64,000 nt of DNA from Parietaria judaica (lineage: Eukaryota > Streptophyta > Magnoliopsida > Rosales > Urticaceae), in NCBI GenBank assembly GCA_954871525.1, contig OX940867.1, forward strand, positions 13,121,343-13,185,342, written 5' to 3'. This document shows, piece after piece, positions 45,891 to 57,590 of the stretch (the stretch's first letter is position 1; the number at the start of each line of letters is the position of its first letter). The notes below the pieces were generated by a model, which made no database searches, had not been told where the DNA came from, and saw nothing but the letters and a program-made list of their open reading frames with translations. The position numbers were made by a program, and so were the translations under genes.

Positions 45891-46096
45891 ACGGCTAAGG
45901 GTGCCGAGCAAACCCGGTCCGGCAATACAGGCCGAGATCCTATTTACGGCTAAGGGTGCCGAGCAAACCCGGTCCGGCAATACAGGCCGAGATCCTATTT
46001 ACGGCTAAGGGTGCCGAGCAAACCCGATCCGGCAATACAGGCCGAGATCCTATTTACGGCTAAGGGTGCCGAGCAAGCCCGGTCCAGCTAAGAGAG
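45891..46096. repeat. 55-bp tandem repeat in the gypsy 3' untranslated region
   Basis: Units start at 45891, 45946, 46001 and 46056 (ACGGCTAAGGGTGCCGAGCA...). Three are full and one is partial, nearly identical. They lie between the pol stop and the polypurine tract. Confidence 0.92.
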
Positions 46097-46344
46097 CCGA
46101 GAAGAATACATAAAACAAAAAGGAATATATAATATATATGTAAACAGGCAAGCAAGCCCGAAAAGAAGCAAGCAGAAACAACCTAAGGGGGCGCAAAGGA
46201 AACTTGGCAAGAAAAGGGAGTGGCGTAGCAACATGACCACGCGAACGGCCGAAGAAGAAGTCACCGACCACGAGCCAATCGACGCCGGCTAGTGCCAACC
46301 CCCAAGGCAGTTATACTTTATTTTACCAAGTGTATACACTTGAT

Positions 46345-46360
46345 AAAATGGGGGACTAAC
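46345..46360 (+). other. Polypurine tract of the gypsy element
   Basis: AAAATGGGGGACTAAC ends exactly where the 3' LTR starts (TGTTCAGG). This sets plus-strand priming and confirms orientation. Confidence 0.85.
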
Positions 46361-47794
46361 TGTTCAGGTCGGATTTGGTCAAATCCATCCTCAACACAAC
46401 TCGTGTCGTTTTGTCCATAAACGACATGAGGGAGGCGAGGAAGTTCACCGGCGAAGAGGGAGTTATCCCCGAGGAAGGACATCCCCGAGGAGGAATACCC
46501 CGAGGAAGTTCATCAGCGAGAGGACGCGGCCACGCGAGCAAGCGGGTCGCGATGAAGCGTCCCATCACGACTCGTGTCGTTTTGTCCATAAACGACATGA
46601 GGGAGGCGAGGAAGTTCACCGGCGAGTCAAATCCATCCTCAACACAACTCGTGTCGTTTTGTCCATAAACGACATGAGGGAGGCGAGGAAGTTCACCGGC
46701 GAAGAGGGAGTTATCCCCGAGGAAGGACATCCCCGAGGAGGAATACCCCGAGGAAGTTCATCAGCGAGGGGACGCGGCCACGCGAGCAAGCGGGTCGCGA
46801 TGAAGCGTCCCATCACGACTCGTGTCGTTTTGTCCATAAACGACATGAGGGAGGCGAGGAAGTTCACCGGCGAAGAGGGAGTTATCCCCGAGGAAGGACA
46901 TCCCCGAGGAGGAATACCCCGAGGAAGTTCATCAGCGAGGGGACGCAGCCACGCGAGCAAGCGGGTCGCGATGAAGCGTCCCATCACGACTCGACGAGGA
47001 ACTTCGTCATGATGATTATGCAGAGCCCGGTGACAGCCGAAGAGACGTGCATTTAATGAAGCCAACCTACTCACTCGATGAGAGCGTCAGCGACGGAGGC
47101 CTGCAGAGCCGAATGACGGCTGACGAGACGCGCATTTAATGCGGCGCACCTACCCACTACGGCAGCATGCTCGGAGGTGACATAAAGTAAGGATAAACCC
47201 TGCTGCCCTCAAATCACGTCAGAAAATTGTTAAGGTCGGATTTGGTCAAATCCATCCTCAACACAACTCGTGTCGTTTTGTCCATAAACGACATGAGGGA
47301 GGCGAGGAAGTTCACCGGCGAAGAGGGAGTTATCCCCGAGGAAGGACATCCCCGAGGAGAAATACCCCGAGGAAGTTCATCAGCGAGGGGACGCGGCCAC
47401 GCGAGCAAGCGGGTCGCGATGAAGCGTCCCATCACGACTCGTGTCGTTTTGTCCATAAAAGACATTAGGGAGGCGAGGAAGTTCACCGGCGAGTTGTAAA
47501 CTCTATAAAAGGCAAGATAAGCCTCATTTGTAGGGGTTGGTGGTTCGAACAAAAGGGAGAGAAAAAAGACTCAGCCAAGGCAAGAAAAAAAGATCTTGTA
47601 ATAGAAAAAGGCCTCAGAAAAAGAATTATCTAAGGCTCATGATCCTTCAAATGTCCAGCTATTTAACGGAAGAAAACCGAGCTCATTTCGGAAATCATAA
47701 TAAAACAGAGATACTCATCATTTGCTGTCATTTTATTTATTATTTGATGATTGTCTTTGTGACTGGAAAAGGGTGGTGAAAATCGCCCTCTACA
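46361..47794 (+). repeat. 3' LTR of the gypsy element
   Basis: It is 1,434 bp, only about half the 5' LTR. It has six copies of the 171-base unit and one internal restart (TGTTAAGGTCGG at about 47228). Before the TATA box (47504-47510) it lacks the 3' part of the last macro-unit present in the 5' LTR. Confidence 0.92.
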
Positions 47795-48496
47795 ATCATT
47801 ATATCAAATTTTTGAGTGAATATCTCCAAATTAGTTGAGATAATCTCTCCAAAGTGTTGGGATCAGCTGCTTATAAATAGGGGATCCGTGGAACCCTAAA
47901 TCACACACAACACATCCTAAAAACGTCAAAAAAGTCGTTTTCTCTCAGCCTCTCTCAGTTCTTGCGAATTTCTTAGGGAAAATTCTTCCTAGGATTTTGC
48001 TTTTAAAGTTTATATGTTATTCTAGAAGAGCCCACGCTTTTGGCGACGTAATCCCGGCGTCATACATCGGAAGACAACTGGGAGCTATCTTCTCACAAAA
48101 AATAGCAAAGAGCATGTGGATCAGAAGGCACGGAGTTCTTGAAGATCAAAGAAACGCAGACAGAATCGTCGAAGGTGAAAGGTACACGTTCTTGTATTTA
48201 TCGATTATGAGATTATTCACTTTTACTCAAGGCTCAGATTAAAAACCAATAAACATGTTAATGAATTAAATTTAATTAATTCATCACGATCTTGGGAAAT
48301 TAATTGTAAGTTGATTTTGATACAGACGGTTTGACAGAGTTATTGGTATGGGACTCTAACCCCGTAAATTTTTTAAAGGTCAAACTGTGTGCCTCAATCA
48401 ATGATTACAGTTTCTTATGAGTCGGCGGTGACCGATGCGGGTCTAGATCCGCAGATACGACTCGGAATCGGTGTCTAAGCGATATCGATTCCAGCA

Positions 48497-51400
48497 ATTG
48501 GTATCAGAGCCCTGATTTAAGATGAATAGTTAATTTAATTTAGGGATAATAATTCAAGAATTATTTTGGAATTGATTTTTAGAGAAAATAAGTTATTAAT
48601 ATTCTTAGAATATTATGTTTGTATTTTCTGTCATCTAATTTTTTTTTAAAAAACATTATATGACGGCCGGGTTTGACCAATGTCAAACCCTAGCCTAGCC
48701 GTCGTTAGGGTTTCCAAAATCGCAATTTAGGGTTTCGGTAAGTGGCATGCGATTCCCATTATTTTGGGAATCATCCGACCTTGCAACAGCCAACATATGG
48801 CGCTGATTTCGTGCTGGTTCAATCAGCAAGCTCCTGGTCGGGGGTTGATCACTCGAATCAGTCAATCAGAAGCAGCCATTAAGTGTTGACTTTTGTTGGA
48901 CCTAAAGTCTCCAACCAACCAGCAATGCACGTCCTCTTTCCAGCAGACTTTGGTCTGATTGCCATAGCAGCCAGTCAGCAAGAGGGTTGGAAACCCTGAT
49001 TGGCAGCAGCGTGAAGATACCCATTGGGCCACTCTCACAAGCAGCTGGTCATTGGGCCAGCGAATAAAACGAAAGGGCTGGTCCATTTGGACCAGCGTTG
49101 ACTAAATTGGAAGTTGGGCTTTATGCCCAGCGTGATTCCAATGCACGCCACGTGGTCCAGCGAAACAGATTCCACGCGAGTCGGGCAAGTGTTCAACACG
49201 GGCCTGACGAAAAATATATTTTTAACTTTTAAATTCACTTTTTGTTTCGGGTTTTTACCCGAACCCAATACAATTCGGGTCAAAAATATTTTCTTTTAAA
49301 TTGACCAGAAGCGCGTTGGAAACAATAAATTGAAATAATTTAATTATTTTAATTTATTAGAAATCCTAAGAAAATAAAAATCAGATTAATTAGTTTGTCT
49401 AATTAATTATTAATATTGGATAATTAATTTTAAATTAATTATTGGCTTTACTAATTTATTAAAATGAATAATTAATTCCTTTAATGGATAGATTTAATTA
49501 TTGACATTTTAATAAGATATTCCTCATATAATAATTTAATTATTAATCCAGTTTCCTAACACGTTTATATTACATAGTGGGCTATGTAACATTGGGTTTT
49601 AATGAGCGGTTTCGATTGAGTAATAGATAGTAAATAATTAATCGATAAATAACTTCATTATTAATTACGGAAAAATTCTTGAGGATTGTGTTCTTGTCAA
49701 GAAAGAGGGAATCAAAAGCGGGGCCACCATCCACTTCTGGGTGACTGGTTATGGACCCCTCCCATCTGCCTGGAGAACACACCTCAATCTATCATTACCG
49801 TAATTAATATATGATTTTATTCTAGGTTCTTAGTATACCTGGTATAAGATAATAACATAGAAATAAGCTTATTAATGGATCATTAATGGGAAGCTTATTA
49901 TGAGCTTATAAAACAATGGGATTTCTTTTTAATTCCAGATAATCAAAATGCAAGTTCCTAGTTTAGAGCTCATACCTAGATAACCATGTTTATCTTAGAT
50001 GGTTAAAACATTTGTAGTCAAAATAGCAAGAGTTTAGCGTAGAAAGGTCTCCATTTGTTGGCGGTACAACGACAGGCTGCATAACACTTCGTGGCAGCTA
50101 GATTTGGCCTTCTACGGAAAGGTTTCAGTTATGCAGCTGATAAGTAACCATACTGGTCTGTTTATAGATAGGTGATCAGATGTATTTCAACGGCCGTGTG
50201 TCAGCTAGATCTGGCCCCCTAAGGGCGGTAACTGCTTGAGTTAAGTCTGTGAACAGAAAACGAGTGGGTTACTCTTGCATGTGATGATTCTATTCGTTGC
50301 ATGGCCGTTCGAATATGGCTAGTTAGTTCACGTGAGAACTTTTGGTAAGTTTTCCTGAATTAATAGGCCGAACTCTGTTTAGATAGTGCGTGGTTAGTAT
50401 TGCTGGAGAAACTGCAACCACGTTATCGGTTGCTAAATTACCTTGAGAATAGTAAGTAAGGATTTTTCCTATGTTTATCCTTTGATACAATGCAAAAGTA
50501 TATTATTCCCAAATTACTCTCGAAACATTATCCTATATAAGTTTTAATAAATGTTTCATTCATGTCAATTAGCTATGTCGCACTCCATCATGTCGTTGTC
50601 GAACAATACTCTGGATTGGAATATTAACAACAGTTGTCCACAATAAGTGACTTTTTCACTTATGAATTATCTTTTGTTCACAATCCATAATTTCGCTAGA
50701 ATTACAAGGGAGTAGTTATGTATTTGAACATAGTTCAATACTGAGAAATTATTAGAACTTGAACATAGAAAAGATAATAACGTAACCCGTGTCTATGATT
50801 GGTAAGGTAAACCCTCTAACTGAATTTGGTATTCGGTTTAGACCATCATAAATATTCTTTGGTAGAATAAAGACATAATTGACTACGTTAATCAATGACG
50901 GGAGAATTATTTCAGATAAGATAGTGGGAGCTATTCATTAACATTAATAAATATCGTTCATTAATGAACATATTTATTTACGATCAAGACTTTAAGTGGA
51001 TTCAATCTCCACGATATAAACAACAGACGCAAGACTTAATCACTTGAATAATCTGGATATTATTCGAGAAATGATTTTATCGTTTATATTGACTGTCTTG
51101 ATAAACGAAAAACTCTAAATCTTATGAAATAAAATAAATGTTTAATAGATTCGTTAATTGGTTAATAGTGATTAATATACCATAGGATCATAAATCATCT
51201 TAATATAGATAAGATAAAAAAGAATGACCAACGAGTGAACTATTCGTCTGTTTCCAGCTTGTTTGAGAATCTTATATAAAGGTTAAAATGATTAATAGAC
51301 TGTTCTTTAGGGAAAGTTCTAAGATCCAGTATTCTCTAAAAGCTTGTTAATACTTTGTGTATTATGGTCAGTTATAAACAAGCTGGAGAATATGAATACT

Positions 51401-54400
51401 TAGTCAATTGACTGAGAGTTATTCAAGATTATGGTATATATAAATAATGCTAGAAATATAAATTTTTTGTAAGTTTTAGGATTTCAAGCATAAATGTCAT
51501 CGGTTAATCACTAAGTGAGTATGAACTTTGAGTTCAGTGATCACATGATAGAGAAATTATTTCTTCATCAATTAATGGTTCCGGGTACACTATTACATTA
51601 GTGTAACAGATACGTGAACCGAACCTAGAAATTAATGCTTGAATCTATAATAAACATTTAAGGATGTTTCTTTTCAAAGCAAGCATGATATACAATCAAT
51701 TCTTTGATATATGATATATCTAAACTGTTGGACATATGTGTCCTTAAACAATATATTTTATCCATTTGTAAAAGATTATGACAAGTCGTTGAATAAGAGA
51801 TGGTGCTTATTATGTTAAATCTTATTGTAGTTTCTGGTAGAGTAAAATAAAATGTTTGATCCTTATTTCATAAAGGATGCAATTATGTTATTATTATCAC
51901 AACAGAGTCAACGTGAAGAAGAATTAATAATCATAATAAATGAACTTAAAATGTCTGTGACCTGATTAACTGGGTGGGAGCCCATTAATCGTATAAGGTC
52001 ATTAATGTGACTAAGTGACAATCCTATTCTGGATTTTGTGTGTGCCACACTCACTAGAAGTGCATTAAGGATGAAGTGTCTACATACTGGACTAGACCTG
52101 CTTAAACTCCAGAAGTTATCATAAGACCGTCACTGATAACTTGGAATTGAGTCACTAATAGATGACCAAATGAATATTCGATCTACGTCCTGAGTGATCT
52201 TGAGTCTAAGCTGCCGACTTGATCGTTCTTTGATTTAGCCGTTAAAGAACAAAATATATTACCGTTGTTCCCAACACTATTATTTTGGGAACATGATAGT
52301 CATCAGTAAGGGTAGCTTGGTCATAGACATGGGCATCACACAACTCTCTTCAGAGTTATGATGATTCCCTTGATTGTCGGTGGTGAGAAGTGAGAGGTAC
52401 CCGTGCACAACTTATGAATCGAAACCATAAGTGGGTTACTAATGATATTACTGACTGATTCATGGATGAAAATGCAATGAGGGGTATAACGGTAGAAACC
52501 GCCTGCTCATGTGTGGATCATCAAGTGAAAGATCAATAACCCGAATTTGATTGTATCAATGGAAACTCTGCTGTAATTAAACGAATAATATATACTGTAT
52601 CACTAAAGAGTGCAGCCTCGAGTTTATAGTGGAATAACACCGAGGTTTGACGAACACACTAGCAGTTCGTTGGAGCTTAAGTGATACGGGTCCATGGTCC
52701 CCAGGATAGCTCCATAACAGATGATACGTACGTTATAGAAACATTTTGAGATGTTTAATCATTTGGCAAGACTTATAAAACTGATGTTTGTGACAGACAT
52801 CAGATAGTTTTATCAGTAGCGTGGCAAAAGTACCATATTTTGGTAACCGAAATTGACTGACAAAAGAAAGTAGAATTTGGATTTTCTGTCAACATGAAAG
52901 TTGTTGGAAATTAAATCCTAAGAAACTTTTCTTTTAGAATCGAGTCGTTTCGACGTACTGTTTGTGATTTAGAGAATTTCTAAGTTTATGATCGTTTCGG
53001 TAAACTATGAAATTAAATCACATGTCACGAATTTAAATGATGGTGTGACACCACGACATTTGAATGTGTAATATTGAGATAAGAGGATATTAATATAATT
53101 TAATTATTTGAATTTAAATATTAATATCTTATTAATAATTAATAGATTTATATTAATATATAAATAATATATATTTATATATATTATAATGTGTAAATCG
53201 AATTTGGGCTTCTTTGAATGTGGAACCATAACATTCGAATAGATAGACTTTGGTCTTTTCATATTTGCGGAAAAAGTACCAAATATTTTGGTATTTTAGA
53301 AAAATCCTGAAATCAGTTTAATCCATTGGATCGGTTAGGATTTAATATCAACCGTTGGATTAAGATAATTGATTTTGACCCTATCCATAATTCGAAATTG
53401 ATAGCTTGGTGACCAGGCTTAGGGTTTTTCGAATTTGGTTAATTAATTGTATCTGTTAGATCGGTTTAAGATTTAATCTTTACCGTCGGATTGGAAATTA
53501 ATTAATTATATATAATATATATTTTTCGAATTATATGAAAGGATAAAATCGAATTAAGTTTTTTTTATCAAATCTTTACATATTTGATTTTATCCTATAT
53601 TAATTTGATCCATTACATCGGTTTAAAGATTTATCTCAACCGTTGGATCTAGATAATTACAATTCGATGTTCGGACCTAAATTATCAGGTCTTGTAATAT
53701 GGTTATTATCCGATGTTCGGACCGTTGGTTGGTTAACATGTTTTTCCGCTTAAAATAAAATTTTAAATGTTACCCGGACGGTTCGACGGTATAATTCGCG
53801 ATAATATTCACGGGATCTGAGATTTCTTACTTAACATAAACATGGACTTGAATTAGTTTATAATTATATATAAAGAGTATTCACTTTCGTGAATACAAGT
53901 CTTTTAGAATATATATTTTAAACTAAGTTGTTAATTAGTAGACTAGATTCATTGGGAATCAGGGTCTAATTAAAAGCGAAAGATTTCCAGATAAGAAACC
54001 ATAGTCATAATTAGAAATTATTAGGATACTCAGCCGTAGTGGGAGCCGTGTCAGCAATCCCATGACTACGAGTATCGACTACTATCAAGTGGTTTTTTTT
54101 AATAAACAGATACGTAGAACTTCATATAATTATTGAAGAAGTCTAATTATGAATAACAACAGGAAATACAAAATAGATTGACTACGGTCAACATCTGGAA
54201 CCAGGGTACTTAGTTAACGGTTCTAATGTACCGAAAGTATCTAGAATGAGAGAGGAATAGACGGAAGGGTAATGCCTTAATAGCTAGAGTAGTAATCGAG
54301 GGTTATTCCCTAGAAAAAAGAGAGAAAATAAACGATAGAATCTTTTGCCCTCTTGTTACTATGCTATTTATCCAGATTCTCTTGTCCATTGCCTATATCG

Positions 54401-55385
54401 TCAAACGACGATGGCGGATAAATGTCAAATTGTCTTTCTGAATGGCAAGGTTGACTAGATATTATCTTTATGGATTTGTTTAGGATTGTATTTTGTATGA
54501 TTAAGATTTGGAGATAAATTTACGGTACAATTCTATCCGTGTCGAATTAATGTATATTTTCAAATCTTAGAAGCTTAAGGTTTATACACCTAAAAGCGGA
54601 AGCGTGAACGTGAATGAGGCCTGCGTCTAGAATCTCATTAACTAGCTTAATTATAGTTTTTTGAGTTCGATGTATAAACAAATAGTTACAGATCGAGTCG
54701 ATGTAATTATTAAAACGACATGATAATAATTGTTTAACATATTACCTCTTCTGTTAGAAGTTCTGAGTGCGCAGCGAAAGCGGACTAGAAAGATCCTCTA
54801 TGTTACAGTAGTAATTATGATTACCAATATAGTCCTTGATAAATTCACCATGTGAATAAAAAGTTCTTGTTATCTGAATATAACGGAGGAACTTGAATGC
54901 TATCACATCAAGATATGTTTAATATCCCAAGTAATGTAGCATTTTATGACGAAGTCATGAATGAGACACTAAGTATTTTTGTAATCCGAGAATTAGTGTC
55001 TAACCTTATTAAAGGAGTGATCACATGGATCAATGCTTTACGGCAATCCTTGATCACAGATTCCTCGTGGTGGCTATTTTAATGTCTTGGACATTAATTG
55101 ATATAGTCAAGCTCAATATCCTCACATATATAAAAGTAATTCAAATTGCTGGTAAACCGCTAACATTATACTAATTTTCATTAGTAGTTAAGTGGGAGCT
55201 TTGAACCATATAAGGGTAAACAAGGAATACAATCTTCTGGATAAGATTGTAGGCGACGTATAAATATAACATAGTTATAGCTAATTGACCAATCTGTTTT
55301 TCTGAATAAATAGTCTAGAATTGGACTTTTCTGGAAAATTAGATTTAAGGACTCGATGGATCTTCTTAGATTGCAAGTGGGAGAT
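48497..55385 (+). mobile_element. Internal region of the Y element, non-coding
   Basis: It starts with primer-binding site TGGTATCAGAGCC (48499-48511) and ends with polypurine tract GCAAGTGGGAGAT (about 55373-55385). Excluding the solo LTR at 51726-53836 it is about 4.8 kb. No reading frame over 85 codons exists on either strand, and none of Gag, protease, RT, RNase H or integrase can be seen. It therefore depends on enzymes from another element. The part 49300-51720 is very AT-rich. A GC-richer block (48660-49200) follows the primer-binding site, where packaging signals would be expected. Confidence 0.75.
51726..53836 (+). repeat. Solo LTR of family X, TSD TAAAC
   Basis: It is a 2,111-bp LTR, TGTTGGACATATGTGTCC...TTACTTAACA, with exact duplicates TAAAC at 51721-51725 and 53837-53841. 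No internal region, primer-binding site or polypurine tract is attached, which is the usual product of LTR-LTR recombination. Its first 690 bases match the LTR fragment at 4521-5208. It also shares landmarks with the Y LTRs (GAAGTGTC..CATACTGGAC, CCCAACACT.TTATTTTGGGA, GGCAAAAGTACCA), so X and Y are distant relatives. Confidence 0.85.
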
Positions 55386-57585
55386 TGTTGGACATATTCT
55401 ATATATGCCCTCTATTCAGATGCTAATCCCGCTTGTATAAGATTATGGTCGTTCACCTAGGAATAAAAGGTTGTTATTAATGTTAATCTTATATAGTTAT
55501 CTACGGATTATAGATTTAATTATCAAATTTAATGTTTGATCCTTAGTTCTTTAAACTTTTGCATTTATGTTAAAGTAATCACACGGGGTCTTTGTGTGAG
55601 GAGGTTTGACTAACATAAATAAATAAAGAACTTAAAATTGGTCCATAGTCTAGATCGGAAGTGGGAACTTCTTTTTGGGAACGACTACTGGTGAACTTAA
55701 AAGATCACATTTATGTGGTGACCTATTACCGGGTCAGAGTGCTGTCCATGCACTGGTAAGTTCATCGGGTATGAAGTGTCTTCATACTGGACATAGGCTG
55801 ACTTATATCCGAAATCATCATGTAAGTCCGTCACTGATGAAAGTACGATAAGGTCGCTAAGATGATCATATGAAATCGGTTGATGTCCTGAGGTAATGTG
55901 GGTTTATACGGTTTAACTTAAACGATCTTTGATTTAATCATTTCAGTTTACAATCAAGTATCCCCAACACTTTTATTTTGGGATCGGAAGGTTGGCCATA
56001 GTAAACTGCATGTTACAGATATGGATAATAACTTTATTATTTCCTTATTATGATTTTGTGGGAAGCAAAAAAAGTACTCATGGCCAGCTTACGGATTCAT
56101 AACCCGATAAGTGAGTAGTTTGCAATAAATCATAGATTAAGGTAGTGTCGTCAAAAGGGCAGAACGGTAATAATACATTTACCTTTTTGATGAGAATCAT
56201 AATAATACGAAAATCAACCAATTCAGATATCTGATTGTAACAATAGACACCTCTAATTAGGAAGATATAATTACACAAACTTGAGAGTTTAGCTTCGCGC
56301 TATAGTGGAAAGTCACCGAAGTTGGTGAAATTTCTACACTTTCACTTGTAGCTCGGGTGTGCTGTCCATTTGTCCCCTTTGTAGCTCCATAAGGATGACA
56401 CCGCAAATATGTTTATTATATTAGTTAAACATTGAATAGATCCGATCAAGAGTGATTCGTGATTGTTGTCACGAATTCTCTGATTAACCTAAAGTGGCAA
56501 AAGTACCAAAGTTTTTGGTACTGACAGGGAATGTGAAAATTTTATAATTGAATTTTACCCCTAGATAATTCTAGGATTATAGGAAATCAAATTCTGTGAA
56601 TTTATCATTTTGAATCGTGCAATTCTGATGTACCGTTTGAGAGTTATGGTCAAAACAGTTTTTTGGCGAAAGCCGAAATAACTGCTGTTTTTACCTGCGA
56701 ATTTGAGAGAAAATTAAATATTGGATTTAATTCTTAGAATATTTAATTAAAAAAATAACCATGATGATTTTTGAATTATGGTTATAGTAATTTCTAATCT
56801 TGAAAATATAAAGATTTGATTTATTAAATCTTTTAGGGTGTTTTCGGAAAAGATTTAATTTGGATTTATTCTTTATTTGATTTAATCATTAAATCAAATT
56901 TTTTAGTGAATATCTCCAAATTTGTTGAGATAATCTCTCCAAAGTGGTTGGGATCAGCTGCCTATAAATAGGGGATCCGTGGAACCCTAAACCACACACA
57001 ACACATCCTAAAAACATCAGAAAAGTGGTTTTCTCTCACCCTCTCTCAGTTCCTGCGAATTTCTCAGGGAAAATTCTTCCTGGGATTTTGCTTTTATGGT
57101 TTAGAGGTTATTCTAGAAGAGCCCACGCTCTTGGTGACGTAATCCCGGAGTCATACATCGGAAGACAACCGGGAGCTATCTTCTCACAGAAAATCGCAAA
57201 GAGCTTGTGGATCAGAAGGCACGAAGTTCTTGAAGATCAAAGAACGCAGACCGAATCGTCAAAGGTGAAAGGTACACGCTCTTGTATTTATCGATTATTA
57301 GATTATTCACATTTACTCAAGGCTCAAATTAAAACCAATAAACATGTTAATAAATTAAATTTAATTAATTCATCACGATCTTGGGAAATTAATTGTAAGT
57401 TGATTTTGATACAGACGGTTTGACAGGGTTATTGGTATGGGACTCTAACCCCGTAAATTTTTTAATGGTCAAACTGTGTGCCTCAGTCAATGATTACAGT
57501 TTCCTATGAGTCGGCGGTGACCGATTCGGGTCTAGATCCACAGATACGACTCGGAATAGGTGTCTAAGCGATATCGATTCCAGCA
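55386..57585 (+). repeat. Third, complete LTR of the Y array
   Basis: It is 2,200 bp, TGTTGGACATATTCTAT to CGATTCCAGCA, preceded by the polypurine tract and followed by target copy GCTCG. TATAAATA lies at 56963-56970. It serves as reference for the two other, damaged Y LTRs. Confidence 0.92.
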
Positions 57586-57590
57586 GCTCG

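Larger units (their letters stand above)
36876..47794 (+). mobile_element. Tat-like Ty3/gypsy element with dual RNase H, TSD ATCAT
   Basis: It is 10.9 kb, starting TGTTAAGG and ending CTACA, with exact 5-base duplications ATCAT at 36871-36875 and 47795-47799. The LTRs are 36876-39573 and 46361-47794. The primer-binding site TGGCGCCCACCGAGG starts at 39577 and the polypurine tract AAAATGGGGGACTAAC is at 46345-46360. The gag-protease frame is followed by RT, a degenerate RNase H, a second RNase H and integrase. The PR-RT-RH-INT order is gypsy. The two RNase H domains point to the Tat/Ogre group of plants (family knowledge; lineage not confirmed by search). Confidence 0.93.
35374..48496 (+). repeat. 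Middle LTR of the Y array, split by the gypsy element
   Basis: The two parts, 35374-36875 and 47800-48496, together make the same 2.2 kb as the intact LTR at 55386-57585. Both ends are present, TGTTGGACATATTCTGT and TTCCAGCA. A TATAAATA box lies at 47872-47879. It acts as the 3' LTR of the first unit and the 5' LTR of the second: a polypurine tract lies before it and a primer-binding site after it. Confidence 0.9.
33524..57585 (+). mobile_element. Y array: tandem LTR-internal-LTR-internal-LTR element in one TSD pair, TSD GCTCG
   Basis: The ends are TGTTGGACATATTCTGT at 33524 and ATTCCAGCA at 57585. The flanks are exact 5-base copies, GCTCG at 33519-33523 and 57586-57590. Within are three LTRs of one family: 33524-34275 (truncated), 35374-48496 (interrupted by a gypsy element) and 55386-57585. 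There are two internal regions: 34276-35373 (3' end only) and 48497-55385. A polypurine tract (GCAAGTGGGAGAT) precedes both the second and third LTR. Primer-binding site TGGTATCAGAGCC follows the second LTR at 48499. No gag or pol is present, so it is a large non-autonomous LTR element. The single TSD implies that one insertion was later converted to a tandem form by recombination. Confidence 0.9.
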
